From: Erythroxylum novogranatense
Taxonomy: Eukaryota; Streptophyta; Magnoliopsida; Malpighiales; Erythroxylaceae
DNA: 64,000 nucleotides
Direction of reading: 5' to 3'
NCBI GenBank assembly: GCA_029891385.1
Contig: JAIWQS010000215.1
Coordinates: 434,001-498,000 of the forward strand
Below are positions 35,090-46,195 of this stretch, one piece after another; position 1 is the first letter of the stretch; every line of letters begins with the position of its first letter. The notes beneath the pieces are model-generated. The model saw only the letters and a list, made by a program, of their open reading frames with translations. It was not told the DNA's origin and did not search any database. The position numbers and the translations under genes were made by a program.

Positions 35090-35920
35090 GCCTCCTAGAG
35101 TTTCCAAGAGAAGGAAGAGGAGGTATGATAGGTTGCGGAAGTAGGGGCTGTGGATTTCTATGGTAGCATAGACCCTGCTAAGGCCAAAGGATGGTTGGAA
35201 AGGGCTGAGAGGGTTTTTAACCAGATTGACTGCGAGCTTGATGAGAGGTTCGACTATGCAGTATTCTTATTACAGGGCTCAACTTACCAGTGGTGGAAGA
35301 CTGTACCGAGCAGTACTACCAGGCCTTGCCAATTGAAGTGGGAAGACTTTTTGAGGGTTTTCAGAGAAAACTACATGCCCAAGATCTACTTGGATAGGAA
35401 GATGAAGGAGTTCCTAGATTTGAAGCAGGGTAGGATGTTAGTGGCAGAATATGAGATTCGGTTCAATGAGTTGATGGGCTATACTACTGCTTTGATCCCT
35501 ACGGAAGAAGACAAGTTTAGGAGGTTTAAGGACGGGCTTAATATGGAGATCAGAACAAGGTTGGCGCTTTCAGACCTGAATAGTTTCGCTGAGTTGAGAG
35601 CTACTTCAATCAGAATTGAGTAGCTGCTAAGAGAGAGACTAGGCAAGGGTTCATAATGAAGAGGTCTAGTGAAAGTCAAAGTGGTTCTGGCGATAGATTC
35701 AAGAAGGCGTCGATCAGAGCCTTGACTACCAAATTGGATCAAGCGATCGAGGATTTAGACAAAGGGTGATTTTATACTGATCCAAAGAAGGAAGAGGTAC
35801 AGTGCAAAGTCAGTTGCCTCCAAGTGAGTATTGTGAGAAGAGGCACGGTGGTGAATGCTGGAATCTATTTGGAGCTTGCCTTAGGTGCGGCTCTTTTGAC
35901 CCCCAGATTAGGGATTGTCC
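35090..35920 (+). pseudogene. Gyp-D gag with two tandem zinc knuckles, broken
   Basis: The ATG at 35090 opens MPPRVSKRRKRRYDRL, a basic start typical of Gypsy gag; a frameshift near 35141 is needed to reach the main frame at 35150-35623. That frame has the retrotransposon gag domain: DPAKAKGWLERAERVF, then STYQWWKTV, WEDFLRVFRENYMP and MLVAEYEIRFNELM. After a stop at 35621 the linker leads to two CCHC-like knuckles, CEKRHGGEC (about 35833) and CLRCGSFDPQIRDC (35877-35918). In the second, the zinc-binding histidine is a proline. Only 33 bases separate the ATG from the Gyp-E insertion. Confidence 0.85.
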
Positions 35921-36129
35921 TACTACTTTAGGAGCTTAGTCTGGTGTAAGTGGGAGATTTGGAAGTGATGCTATGGTCCAATAGAGCAGAGGCAGTAGAT
36001 CTGGATAGAGAGGCCGAGGGAGAGGTAAAGTGAGCTCTGGGAGTCCTTCTATGAAGACTGAGGTGCGGAGCAGCCGACCGCAGCCCTAGGCACGAATCTA
36101 TGCTATGATCAAGAAGGAGGCTTAGGACC

Positions 36130-36623
36130 CATCATATGATGTTGCAGGTGCACTCCTTATTTATGATTATGAGGCATTTGCATTGCTAGATCCAATATCT
36201 ACGCATTCATTCATCACACTGCATCTAGCATTTAGGTTGCATTGTGATAGGAAGATACTATGGTATGGGCTAGAGGTGAGTACATCGATAGGTAGTACTA
36301 TAGTTATAGGAGAGGTCTGCAAGGGGTGCTTGATTAGGATTGATCGAGCAGAGTTGGAGGCAGATCTGATTGTATTACAGCTGAGAGAGATAGATATTAT
36401 CCTAGGCATAGATTGGCTCACTACTCATAAGGCTTTTGTGAACTACTACACCAAAGAGGTAGTATTAAAATCTCCTGGTCAGCCGAGGGCAGTATTTAGA
36501 GAAGTTGGTCAAGCAATACCAACCAGGATGATATCCTTCATGAGTGCATTGAGGTTGATGCAAGGTGGATGTGAGGCCTATCTGACCCACGTCATTGATA
36601 CTAGAGCTGAGCAAAATATGTAG
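36130..36623 (+). pseudogene. Gyp-D aspartic protease, altered active site
   Basis: The long frame reads ALLDPISTHSFITLHLAFRL and later EIDIILGIDWLTTHKAFVNY, the Gypsy protease pattern with its ILG-DWL flap-end motif. The family active site is DxGST/DTGAT; here DPIST at 36189-36203 has isoleucine for the glycine, so catalysis is unlikely. Two stops occur before it in the linker from gag (near 36124). The frame ends at TAG after EQNM. Confidence 0.8.
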
Positions 36624-36632
36624 GACATTTTC

Positions 36633-37360
36633 GTGGTTAGGGAATTCCTGGATGTGTTTCCCGTCGAGCTACCTGGTTTACTTCTAGATCAGGAAACAGA
36701 GTTCACCATTGATCTAATTCCAGGTGTTGCTCTTATATCTATTCCTCTATATAGGATGACACCTATAGAACTGAAGGAGTTGAAGGCTCAGCTACAGGAG
36801 TTGCTGGAAAAGGGTTTTATTAGATCCAATATTTCACCTTGGGGAGGCCCAGTGTTGCTTATGAAGAAGAAGGCCCGTTACTTAGGATCAATGATTTGTT
36901 TGATCAGTTGCAGGGAGCTCAAGTATTTACTAAGTTGGATTTGAGATCGAGGTATTATCAGTTGAAGATAGCAAAGGTTGATATACCTAAGAGTGCATTC
37001 AGGAGCACGTATAGGCACTTCGAGTTCATAGTAATGCCGTTTAGGTTAACCAATACCCCAGCTGCTTTTATGGAAATGTTTCAGCCCTACCTGGATCGAT
37101 TTGTGATTATCTTTATCGATGACATTTTAGTGTATTCTAAGAGCAGAGAAGAGCATGATGAACATTTGAGAGTCATTTTACAGATTATGAGGGAGAAGCA
37201 GTTGTATGCCAAATTCAGTAAGTGTGAATTTTGGCTGGATCAAGTAGTATTTTTGGGGAATATAATGACTGGATAAGGCATACAAGTTGATCCAAAGAAG
37301 ATTGCAACAGTGATGAATTGGGAAGCTCTAAGGAAAGTGTTTAAAATTTGAAGCTTCCTA
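36633..37360 (+). pseudogene. Gyp-D reverse transcriptase, with deletions
   Basis: The first part (36633-36880) reads VREFLDVFPVELPGL, IDLIPGV, PLYRMTPIELKELKAQLQEL and [13 protein letters not shown]. The next part (from about 36890) reads [20 protein letters not shown], then [13 protein letters not shown] and [15 protein letters not shown], with the catalytic FIDD at 37112-37123. Between KKK and RIND roughly 22 residues normally found there (including the CIDYR motif) are absent and the frame changes. About four residues are missing between PAAFM and FQPYLD. A stop follows at 37274. The thumb continues VDPKKIATVMNWEA before another stop near 37350. Confidence 0.85.
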
Positions 37361-38142
37361 GGATTGGCTGAATATTATCGGACGTTTTACCATAAATTTT
37401 CTTTGATCTCAGCCCTTATGAAAAAACTTTTGAGGAAGAATGTAATGTTTAGATGGAATGAGGAGTGTCAGAAGAGCTTTGAGGAGCTAAACTATCTGTT
37501 GACTACGGCACCAATGTTAACTATACCATCGGGGACTAGAGGATATGTGGTATATAATGATGTGTCACATCAAAGACTGGAATGTGTATTGATGCAGTAT
37601 AGCTAGGTGATTGCCTATGCATCGAGACAATTAAGGTCTCATGAGATTAATTATCCGGTACATGATTTAGAGCTAGCTGCAGTTGTCTTTACTCTAAAGA
37701 TTTGGAGGCACTATTTGTATTGAGAGACCTTTCAGATTTATACAGATCATAAGATTTTGAGGTATCTGCTGAGTCAAAAGGAGTTAAAATTGAGACAGAG
37801 AAGATGGATTGAGTTATCGAAGGATTATGACTGCACGATTGAGTACCACCCAGGAAAAGCTAATGTGGTGGCTGATGCTTTGAGCAGGAAGTCTAATATC
37901 AATACAGCTCAGATTCAGTTATCGAGGTTACCCAATTTGATTCATTTAAGAGCTCTAAATGTGGAGTTAAATCTGGAGCAAGATGAGGCACTAATTGCTA
38001 CACTTAAGTTGATATCGATGCTGCACGATAGGATCCGAAAAGCTCAGGAGAAAGATCTTGATATGGTAAAGCTTATGGAAAAAGTGAAGATGAATTCAGA
38101 TTCCGAGTCTAAATTGAGGGATGAGACTTTGTGGTTGAAATA
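37361..38142 (+). pseudogene. Gyp-D RNase H and connection region, broken
   Basis: Reads FLGLAEYYRTFYHKFSLISA, FRWNEECQKSFEELNYLLTT and APMLTIPSGTRGYVVYNDVS, then after a stop at 37604 [20 protein letters not shown] and [18 protein letters not shown]. After a further stop near 37722 it gives [20 protein letters not shown] and [18 protein letters not shown]. The aspartate in TDHK and the ADALSRK end are the usual marks. The first acidic residue appears as YNDVS where YSDAS is common. Confidence 0.85.
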
Positions 38143-38880
38143 GAGGCTGTGTGTACCTAATGTGGAGAATATGAGGAAAGAAATTCTTAAGGAAGCTTAT
38201 ATGGTTGCCTATGCTATGCATCCTAGCACTACAAGACGTATAATACACTGAAGCAGCATTTCTAGTGGCCCGGAATGAAGAAAAAAATGGCGGAGTATAT
38301 ATCTAAGTATATGACATGCCAGTAAGTTAAGGCTGAGCACTAGGCTCCAGTAAGGAAGCTACATTCGTTGCCTATTCCGAAGTAGAAATAGGAACGGATC
38401 ACTATGGACTTCATTATGGGATTGCCTAAGACTCCGAGGCAGAACGATACGATATGGGTTATAGTGGACCGGTTGACTAAGTCGGCCCACTTCTTACCAG
38501 TGAGAGAGAATAACTTATCAGATCAATTAGTCCGGAGATATATGAATGGGGTGGTGAGACTGAATGGGATCCCAGTTTCCATTGTATCGGACAAGGATCC
38601 CAAATCTGCTATGGGTACTAAGTTGAATTCCAGTATATCATTTCATTCTCAGATAGATGAACAAAGTGAGAGGACAATCAAGACTGTTAAGGATATAATT
38701 AGAGCTTGTGTATTGGAGTTTCGAGGATCTTGGGATCAGTATATGGAATTGATAGAGTTTGCCTATAACAACCATTATCACAGTAGTATCGGAATGGCAC
38801 TGTATGGTAGAAAATGTCGATCGCCATTATATTGGGTTGAAGAGGGCTTAAGAATGGTTGAAGGCCCAGAGTTGATATAA
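38143..38880 (+). pseudogene. Gyp-D integrase, with small deletions
   Basis: The zinc-binding N-part (38143-38400) is broken by several stops but keeps HPSTTRRIIH and YMTCQ. The core is open from 38404: ITMDFIMGLPKTPRQND (first aspartate), VIVDRLTKSAHFLPV, PVSIVSDKDPK (second aspartate) and FHSQIDEQSERTIKT (glutamate). About ten residues that normally follow SDKDP(K/R) are missing, and about four are missing in GMA-LYGRKCRSP. The acid triad is present but its spacing is shortened, so activity is unlikely. Confidence 0.85.
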
Positions 38881-39431
38881 GATACAGTAGATAAGGTGAA
38901 GTTAATCCAAAGCCAAATTAAAGCCTAAGATAGATAGAAGAGTTATATGGATCAACATCAACGTAACATGGAGTACAGTATCAGGGACAGAGTATTTTTA
39001 AGGGTGTCACCTTAGGGAGGAGTATTGACATTCTATAAAAAGGGTAAGTTGAGCCCTAGGTACATTAGTCCCTATGAGATCATTGAGAGTATAGGGTCTT
39101 TGGCATATAAGTTGGCTTTACCGAATGAAATTTCTCAATTGCATAATGTGTTTGATGTGAGTATGCTCTGGAGATATCAATCGGATCCGACACATGTGAT
39201 ACTGGCTTAAGATATTGAGGTTGCTAGTAATTTAAGCTATACTAAGGAGCCGATCAAGATTGTCGGATCACAGATCAAGTAGTTGAGGAACTGAGTCATT
39301 ATATTAGTGAAAGTCCTTTTGAGGAATCACTCAACTAAGGAAGCCACATAGGAAAAGAGGAGCATATGAGGAGACAATATTCCCACCTATTCGAACAATC
39401 AGATAAGAATTTCAAGGATGAAATTTCTTTT
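38881..39431 (+). pseudogene. Gyp-D integrase C-terminus and chromodomain-like tail
   Basis: 39025-39210 reads KKGKLSPRYISPYEIIESIG, SLAYKLALPNEISQLHNVFD and VSMLWRYQSDPTHVI, the GPY/F-type module of chromovirus integrase. Then, with stops, EPIKIVGSQIK, VIILVKVLLRNHSTKEAT. The pattern LR..I..VKVLWRNHS.EEATWE is that of a chromodomain, which in this group is thought to steer insertion to heterochromatin. At least three stops break it. Confidence 0.75.
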
Positions 39432-39445
39432 AAGGAGAGGAGAGT
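39432..39445 (+). other. Polypurine tract of Gyp-D
   Basis: AAGGAGAGGAGAGT directly before TGTAACATCCC. Confidence 0.85.
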
Positions 39446-41789
39446 TGTAACATCCCATTACCTGGGGGGAGGTTAAGATAGTAAATATAAGAAATTATTG
39501 AGAGAGTAGAAATGCATTCATATTCATGCATAATATGCTATACCCATACACGTGAATATAGATAATTTTGCCATGAAAATATTTGTACATGCATTCATGG
39601 GAGATTTCGGGTATAATTGAATTGTGATGTGATGTTATGGAGAATTGTGAATTTATGGTATTAGAAATTCAATTGGTTAGAGAAATTGTTATTTTTGAAT
39701 TTTGGTGAATTTTAGGAATAATTCCCAAAATTTTGTTGATTATAATTGTATTAGGAAAATGCCACTCAAGCGTGTAAATTGATATATGAAAATAGAAATG
39801 TAAATCAAATGATATTGGAAAATTGGAAAATTGATAAATGACTTTGAAAATTTTGGAGATGATTTAGAATTTGTAAGAAGGTAATATTGAAAGTTTTTGA
39901 AATAATTGTAATGAAAGGATGAGAGTTATGGGAACTAGTTTAATAAAAAAAAGGGGGGGGGGAACTTAGTTAGAGCCTTAGATATTAGATAAGTGACAAG
40001 TGTCACTTGTCTAGTTCAAGTTTTACTATGCAATTTCATTGGAAAGAGCAAGTGTTGTATTCTTGTTCTCATCTTCCCCGCATCCTCCTTCTCAAGTTTT
40101 TCTTAACATAGAGTTTTTCATCAAAACTCTACCACAGTTGAGCCTTGTATTCATCTATCTCTTTGTTACTCGAAACTTCAGTTTCCTTCTCTTTTCCTTA
40201 AGAAAAACCGAAGCTTGTCAACCTATACCATATTGTATGTGAATTGCATAAATTTTAGGGCTTCGTGATAGTTGAAGATTTTGGAGTTTTAACAAGTAAG
40301 TATTGTGTAAATCGTTTAGAGTTATTGGTTTATGAGATAAATTTGATGAATTAATTATCATTGCATAATCGAGGAAATAATGACCATCTTCATGAACACC
40401 GTGCTAGTAAGATGAAAATTTTGAATATAATGGTATTTCATATTTGAAGAATATTTTGTGATAAGATAATGTAGAAATGATTTTAGAGTTGAATGATCTT
40501 AGAAAACATGTATAATTAGGTGTAGAAACAATTTGAAGAAAACATAAGTGAAGGCTATGTTTTCAATATATACATACATATGTACGTGAGTTTAGAGATT
40601 TTTTAGAGATGAATGAATTTAGAGTTTGATGATAGTTGTATAATGATGTCTAAAGATGAGAAAAATGTTTAAAGGAAAGTTGAGAAGAAAAATAGAGAAT
40701 GTATAAATAGGTTGAAATGCGGAGATTTGTGAAATGCAGAAGATGAATAACTGATATTTGCTTTTTGATAGTTTTTATAATTTTAAGTAAATTTACGTAT
40801 TTAGTGGCACTATGAATGTGTTATGAATGAGCTAAATGAAAGTAAAAATGGTATAATGAAAATGGTGAATATAGATGGAAGGAGGTGTCAAGTTTAAGGA
40901 AAGAAGAAACACTGATAATGAAGAAGATAAGTTAGAGAGGTTAGTACTAGTCCGAAATTGTACTAATCTGGGAAGATTTTGATAAAATTGTCTTCATTAA
41001 ATTTGTAGATCTTTCTTTTAGCTTTTTATTGATATAAAGTTTAGAATTTTTGGAGCTCTGAATCAAAAGTTATGGAGGTTTAGGGAAAGCCGCGATTGTG
41101 CATATGCAAGATCACAACTTTGTGATTTTTATGGGAGAGTCATGATCGTGCGTGTGCACGATAGCGATTTTGGAGGTTTAAAGGTAAAAATCACGATCAT
41201 GCATGGACATCCTTTAGTTTTTTGGTTATATCTTCTTCATCCTACCTCTAAATGACATGAGACTTAATCCATTGGACTCATAAGGCATTTCTCTACCTCT
41301 TAACCAAAAATCATAACAATCTAAAATCAATTGATGGAGATAGAGTGAAAAATGTGAGACAGGTCAGATAAAGTGTGTTCACAACATTTTTTTGTCCTTA
41401 TCTGTCACACCCTTAACTTTTCATCAAACCTGTGAGTCACACACGCCCATAAGTTTTCTCCCTCACCCCCATGAGTTTAATTGCTAGACTAATATTTATT
41501 TGTCACATCAAGTCACTGTGCTCTCCAATAGTAACCATGACTTGATTTTGATCTAAGCTCCCGAGAGAAATTTGTAAATTGAACAGTCCTGTTTCTTTTG
41601 ACCATAACTTCTTCTCTAGATGTCTAAATGAGATGCTCTTTGATTATGAGTAAACTAACGACAGGGCTAAAAATCATATGAAGATGTTGAATGATAATTC
41701 AGACTCTAAGACTTTCAATTTATGGATGGAAGTTGAATCTAGTATATTATTTCAGAATGAGAACAATCCAAAAATATTGGGAGAATAAC
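39446..41789 (+). repeat. 3' LTR of Gyp-D, first 2.34 kb
   Basis: Starts TGTAACATCCCATT and matches the 5' LTR from 39919 on. It is cut at 41789 inside GAGAATAAC, where the 5' LTR continues CTTCAATTTTC (14638); Ele-H starts at the cut. A 17-bp palindrome GACAAGTGTCACTTGTC lies at 39995-40011. No gene is seen in it. Confidence 0.85.
39995..40011. promoter_or_regulatory. 17-bp palindrome in the Gyp-D U3
   Basis: GACAAGTG-T-CACTTGTC is a perfect dyad; the 5' LTR copy near 12812 has one change. It lies upstream of the pyrimidine-rich leader-like stretch (from about 40055). It could be a protein-binding site; no known motif is assigned. Confidence 0.4.
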
Positions 41790-42422
41790 TGTTGGCCCCA
41801 AAATTTTTATTTTATTTATTTATTAATTTATTGATTTACTTGACTTATTATTTATTTTGCTTTAGTTGTTTTAATTATGTGTGTATATATATATGTATTT
41901 GTTGAGTCTTGAATTTAGTTAGTATGATTGGAAATTTTGAAGTTAAAATGAAGGGTTAGAATTTATGTTGGAAGAATGGGCTTTAGTGTGTAGTGGGCTT
42001 ATGAGGAGGAGAGCCCAAAAAGGCATTGTAAGAGGAGAGCTCAAAACTATGTAGTTTTGAAGAGGGCTTTAAGTTGAGAAATAAAAAGAGTTAAGTTGTT
42101 AAGGAAGGGAGAAGCAAATGTCGTAGACTAAAGGAAGAGAAGAAAAAAAATCGTGAGCCAAGAGAAAGGAGGGTTTCGGCCAAGAAGAAAAAGGGAGAGT
42201 CGTAGGAAGCTTGAAGGGAGGAAGAAAGAAGAGGAAAAAGAAGAGAAATTTACTTGTTAGAGGTAAGTTCCATCTTTATTTATGTTAGATTCGAAAATGG
42301 GATGAAACGGAAGTTAGGGTTTGTGTAGGGTTTGAAGAAAGAATGAAGAGAAGTTGAAATCAAAGAGATTCTAGGATTTCTAAGCTAAGGCTATGGTTAT
42401 TCTAGCATAGATGGCTTATGGG

Positions 42423-42427
42423 TAGGT
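42423..42427. repeat. Target-site duplication of Cop-G, left copy (TAGGT)
   Basis: TAGGT before TGTTGGATCGG equals 52014-52018 after CTCCAACA. Confidence 0.9.
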
Positions 42428-44520
42428 TGTTGGATCGGAAAAAAGAAAGCATGCTTAGTTTGGAGAAACGATAGATTTCAAAACTTTTTAAGAAATCATC
42501 TTGCAGCGGAAGCAATATATCCAAATCAATATGCTAATCCATACATGATATGGTATAAGGATAATAAAACCAAGAACAAGATAAAAGGAATTACCGACTC
42601 CTTCGCTACATCTTTAAATCCTCGCTGCGCTATCCTCTCCTTCTTGTATCCATATCCTTTGCCTTTGAGTCTTTTCCTTTAGCAATCTATCTTCTTCCTT
42701 GTAGTAGTATCCTCTACCAATTAGATTTACCACTTGTTCTTCAAGGACAACTAGGTTAACAAAATCCTTTGGTGGGAAAGGAGAAGAAATATTTGGAGGA
42801 GATTTTCTTAGAAGAAGAAGAACCAAAATGAAACTCTTTCAATTCTTTCACTTAGGAATTTCGGTTCTCTCTTGCATGAAAAGAGAGAATGTCTAAAAAC
42901 ATGCAAGAACCCTTTCTTACCTCTCAATTTCGAAATATGCATAAATGGAAAGAGTGAGAGGCATCTAATGCATCGCTTCACATTAATCACTCATCAAATA
43001 GCCAATAAATGAGACTTACTTCATTTATCTTTAAAATGGCTATTTGAAAAGACCATAACCTATAATTGAATACCCATTTCAGTTTTGGCAAGAAGAAAGA
43101 AGGAAGATGGTCCATCTAATGCACATCTTTCATCTTTAATCTAATGAATGCAAATAGGTTACATGCCAACATTAAAAGCCAACCATTAAACCATTTAATG
43201 GTAAGTTCATAACTCCATTTAATAATGATGAACCATAATAAAGACCATCTTTATTTAGTATTTTAATGTCAAATGTGTAGTTACACATATAACCTAACAC
43301 AATTTCGAAATTGCTTCTTCTCCATTAAAAAAATTGTTTTAATATAATTAATCTAATCAATTACATTAAACCAAAACAAGCCCATTTCTAAATGAACATA
43401 CGGGCTTCCAATTAACTATTAATTAGTATAAGCCCATCATTCAATTATGGACTTCTAAAGCCTCCAAACTACTTCTTACTTAGCTTGATAACCTTCCTTA
43501 AAGCCAAGTGGGGAATCTTATTAGACTTTGATAATTCAAGCTCCAATAAGCCCGTAAATAATTCAATCTCATTGGAATTAATTCTAGCTTATTAACTAAA
43601 TGTCATTCCACTAAAGACAATTAGTTGAACTCTTGAATTATTAAATATTATGAGAATATGTCCAATTGCAAACCCTATTTAGAACCTTATTATAGCCATC
43701 CGCACAACAAAGGATAAAATTACCATTTTGCCATTATGTTGGTTTTTCCTTCTAGATCTCTCATTTTACTTTATATGGTGATTAAACATAAGATCTCATC
43801 TTAGTGTTAAGACTTGATGGGTAGCTAGTCCATCAAACTACTAGCCCCATTTAATCACCAAATCTCCTTAAAACATCTAGAAGAGATGATAACACTATAA
43901 ACTCTTTATTTGAGTGAATGTTCACGATACATGTTTCAATTAATAATTCCAACATGCATAATCGGATTAATACCTGTAAAAATCCATTCGATCATATCAA
44001 AATTATAATGAAACATATATGAGTTCACCACTCATCAAGATTGTGGTTCATAATAAGCGAATGCTTAAGTTGTATGTTTTAAGATTAAAGTAACGCCCAC
44101 TTTATTCTTGAAAACATACTTGATTCTAGATTCATTTAATAGTGCCATTATCGATAGTCTACTACTATCATCATATGAAACTCATCATTCCGTTTAAGTA
44201 AACTCCTTTACTTATATGGAGATAAATCATAACATCGATCTAAACCATAATCAAACGACCAACTTGATTATTCAAGTGTGAATCAATTAATTCAGATTCT
44301 AATAATATACATTGTACCCATACATCTCTATGTATATGTATATTACTTACAAATGAATCTTGGTACCTTATGACCAGATATATAATGGTCATACAGATAA
44401 AACCAAACTCTTTGTTTTATTAATAATAAATATTTTCATTACAAAATCAGAATCGAAGAAGATAAAGTTACATGTAAATACACTTGCTTTCCAGGGCACT
44501 ATATTTACATAACTCCAACA
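42428..44520 (-). repeat. 3' LTR of Cop-G (2.09 kb)
   Basis: Minus-strand start TGTTGGAGTTATG at 44520, end CGATCCAACA at 42428. A TATA-like CCATATAAAGTA lies at 43767-43778 on the minus strand. The frames at 42614-42990 are repeated in the other LTR and have no known domain. Confidence 0.95.
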
Positions 44521-44534
44521 ATCTCCCACTTGCC
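44521..44534 (-). other. Polypurine tract of Cop-G
   Basis: Minus-strand GGCAAGTGGGAGAT adjoining the LTR start. Confidence 0.85.
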
Positions 44535-44559
44535 CTAAAGCAAGTTTGACATATCCTTC

Positions 44560-45010
44560 ATTCCCATCCTTTCTAGGTGACCCTCAAAGCTCTTTTGAGT
44601 CAATGTCTTTAATGAACGGATCAGCAAGGTTTTGCTCAGAGGAATCTTTACCACATCCACTTCTCCACGTTGTATTATCTCCCTTATGAGATGATACTTT
44701 TGGCCAATGTGTTTGGCGACTTTGTGGTTCCGAGGTTCTTAGAATTAGCCACCGCCCCACTATTATCACAATAAAGTGTAATGGCTTTTTACGCCTCGAA
44801 CTACCTCCAAATCATTTAGAACTTCCGGCTGATCGCTTCCTTTCGCCGCTTCACAAAGCAACATACTCAGCCTCCATAGTCGAATCAAGAATACACGATT
44901 GCTTGACACCTCCAAACTATGGCTCCACCTCCTAAAGTAAATATAGAACCGTAAGTTGATTTCCTTAAATCAACATCGATTGAAATCGAATCCGATATCC
45001 TGTCGTAATA
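44560..45010 (-). pseudogene. Cop-G RNase H, broken
   Basis: The end reads SSEQNLADPFIKDIDSKEL (about 44584-44650), the Copia C-terminal motif, preceded by remnants of the KHI-RE zone in other frames. Traces of the start of the domain lie at 44850-45000. Multiple frameshifts. Confidence 0.7.
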
Positions 45011-46195
45011 AGATTACTTCCAGAGTAAACAAGCATTAAGTTCTTCGCCCCACGAAGATACTTAAATATACACTTAACCGCAAATTCAATGTTCCATTCT
45101 CGGATTGGATGAAATCGCCACAGTCCCCTGCAGTAATGATATCCGGTCTAGTGCTGACATTGCATACATCAAACTACCAACCGCCAAGCATATGGAATGT
45201 TACGCATCGCTCAACCTCCTCTTGGGTTTTAGGTGCTTGTTCTTTGAAAGTTTGATTCCATGTCTAGTAGGAGTGAAACCCTCTTGGAATCTTGCATGGC
45301 TAACTTATTGAGCATATTCTCAATGTAAGTTAGTTGAGACAAAACTATCTTCTTGTTCTTACGATCCCTTATAAGTTTGATCCCTAGAACGTAGGTAGCC
45401 CTCCCAAATCCTTCATTGAAAATCGCTCATTCAGCCATCCTTAACAGTAGATAACATTCCCACATCATTCCCAATGAGCGTAATGTCATCAACATACTGA
45501 GGATTAGGAAAGTAACCTTACCTTCTTGTATTCTTTTGTAAACACAAGGCTCATCTAGGTTTTGTATGAACCCATAGGTTTTGATAGCCTTATCAAACCT
45601 AATGTTCCAAGACCCAGATGCTTGCTTAAGTCCATAAATGGACCTTTGCAACTTGCAAACCTTATGCTCATTACCTAGCTCAATGAATCCTTCTAGTTGG
45701 GCCATATAAATGGTCTCCTCAAGATCTCCATTCGAAATGCGGTCTTGACATCCATTTTCCATATTTCATAATCGAAATAGTCGCTATGGCCAAAAGAATC
45801 TCGATGGACTTAAGCATGGCAACCGAGAAAAGTCTCCTCGTAGTCTATACCTCCTTTTCGAGTATAGCCTTTAGCTACCAATCTAGCTTTAAAGGTCTCT
45901 ACCTTTCCATCCGATCCCTTTTTCTTTTATAGATCCATTTACACCCTATGGTTTTAGACACAGTGGTAGATCTACAAGGACCCGTAATTCATTAGTATAC
46001 ATAGAATCTATTTCGATTCCATTGCCTTGAGCCATTTTCTGCATCAACATCATTAATAGCTTTGTGTATACGAACGGATCTGCTTTCTTCTTGGTCCGAG
46101 ATGGCAATTAAGCCTTCTCCTAAACCTAGATACCTATCTGGCTGTCTCATAACCCTCCCACTACGCCTAGGCACACCTTGATGTTCAGGTTGCAC
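45011..46195 (-). pseudogene. Cop-G reverse transcriptase, broken
   Basis: 45427-45762 gives EETIYMAQLEGFIELGNEHK, VCKLQRSIYGLKQASGSWNI and RFDKAIKTYGFIQNLDEPCV. The catalytic YVDD is present at 45485-45496 but in another frame, so a frameshift separates it from the preceding block. The upstream part (45770-46195) holds HQGVPRRSGRVMRQPDRYLG, the usual region before RT, and degenerate first RT motifs. Confidence 0.85.

Larger units (their letters stand above)
12742..41789 (+). mobile_element. Gyp-D: chromovirus-like Gypsy element with gag-pol, interrupted by Gyp-E and Ele-H
   Basis: The left LTR (12742-16113), PBS, leader, gag-pol (35090-39431), polypurine tract and right LTR (39446-41789) are in one orientation and the two LTR pieces match (for example 12745-12905 with 39920-40080). 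Gene order gag-protease-RT-RNase H-integrase and a chromodomain-like tail indicate the Gypsy chromovirus group; Tekay/Del is my best guess from the long LTR and the tail sequence. Gyp-E is inserted in the leader, and Ele-H interrupts the 3' LTR. The first roughly 470 bases of the 5' LTR are missing. Confidence 0.85.

Noticed and set aside
42614..42990. Minus-strand frames of 60 to 70 codons, repeated near 50078-50365
   Set aside because: They lie in both Cop-G LTRs; repeated presence reflects LTR identity, and no domain is seen.
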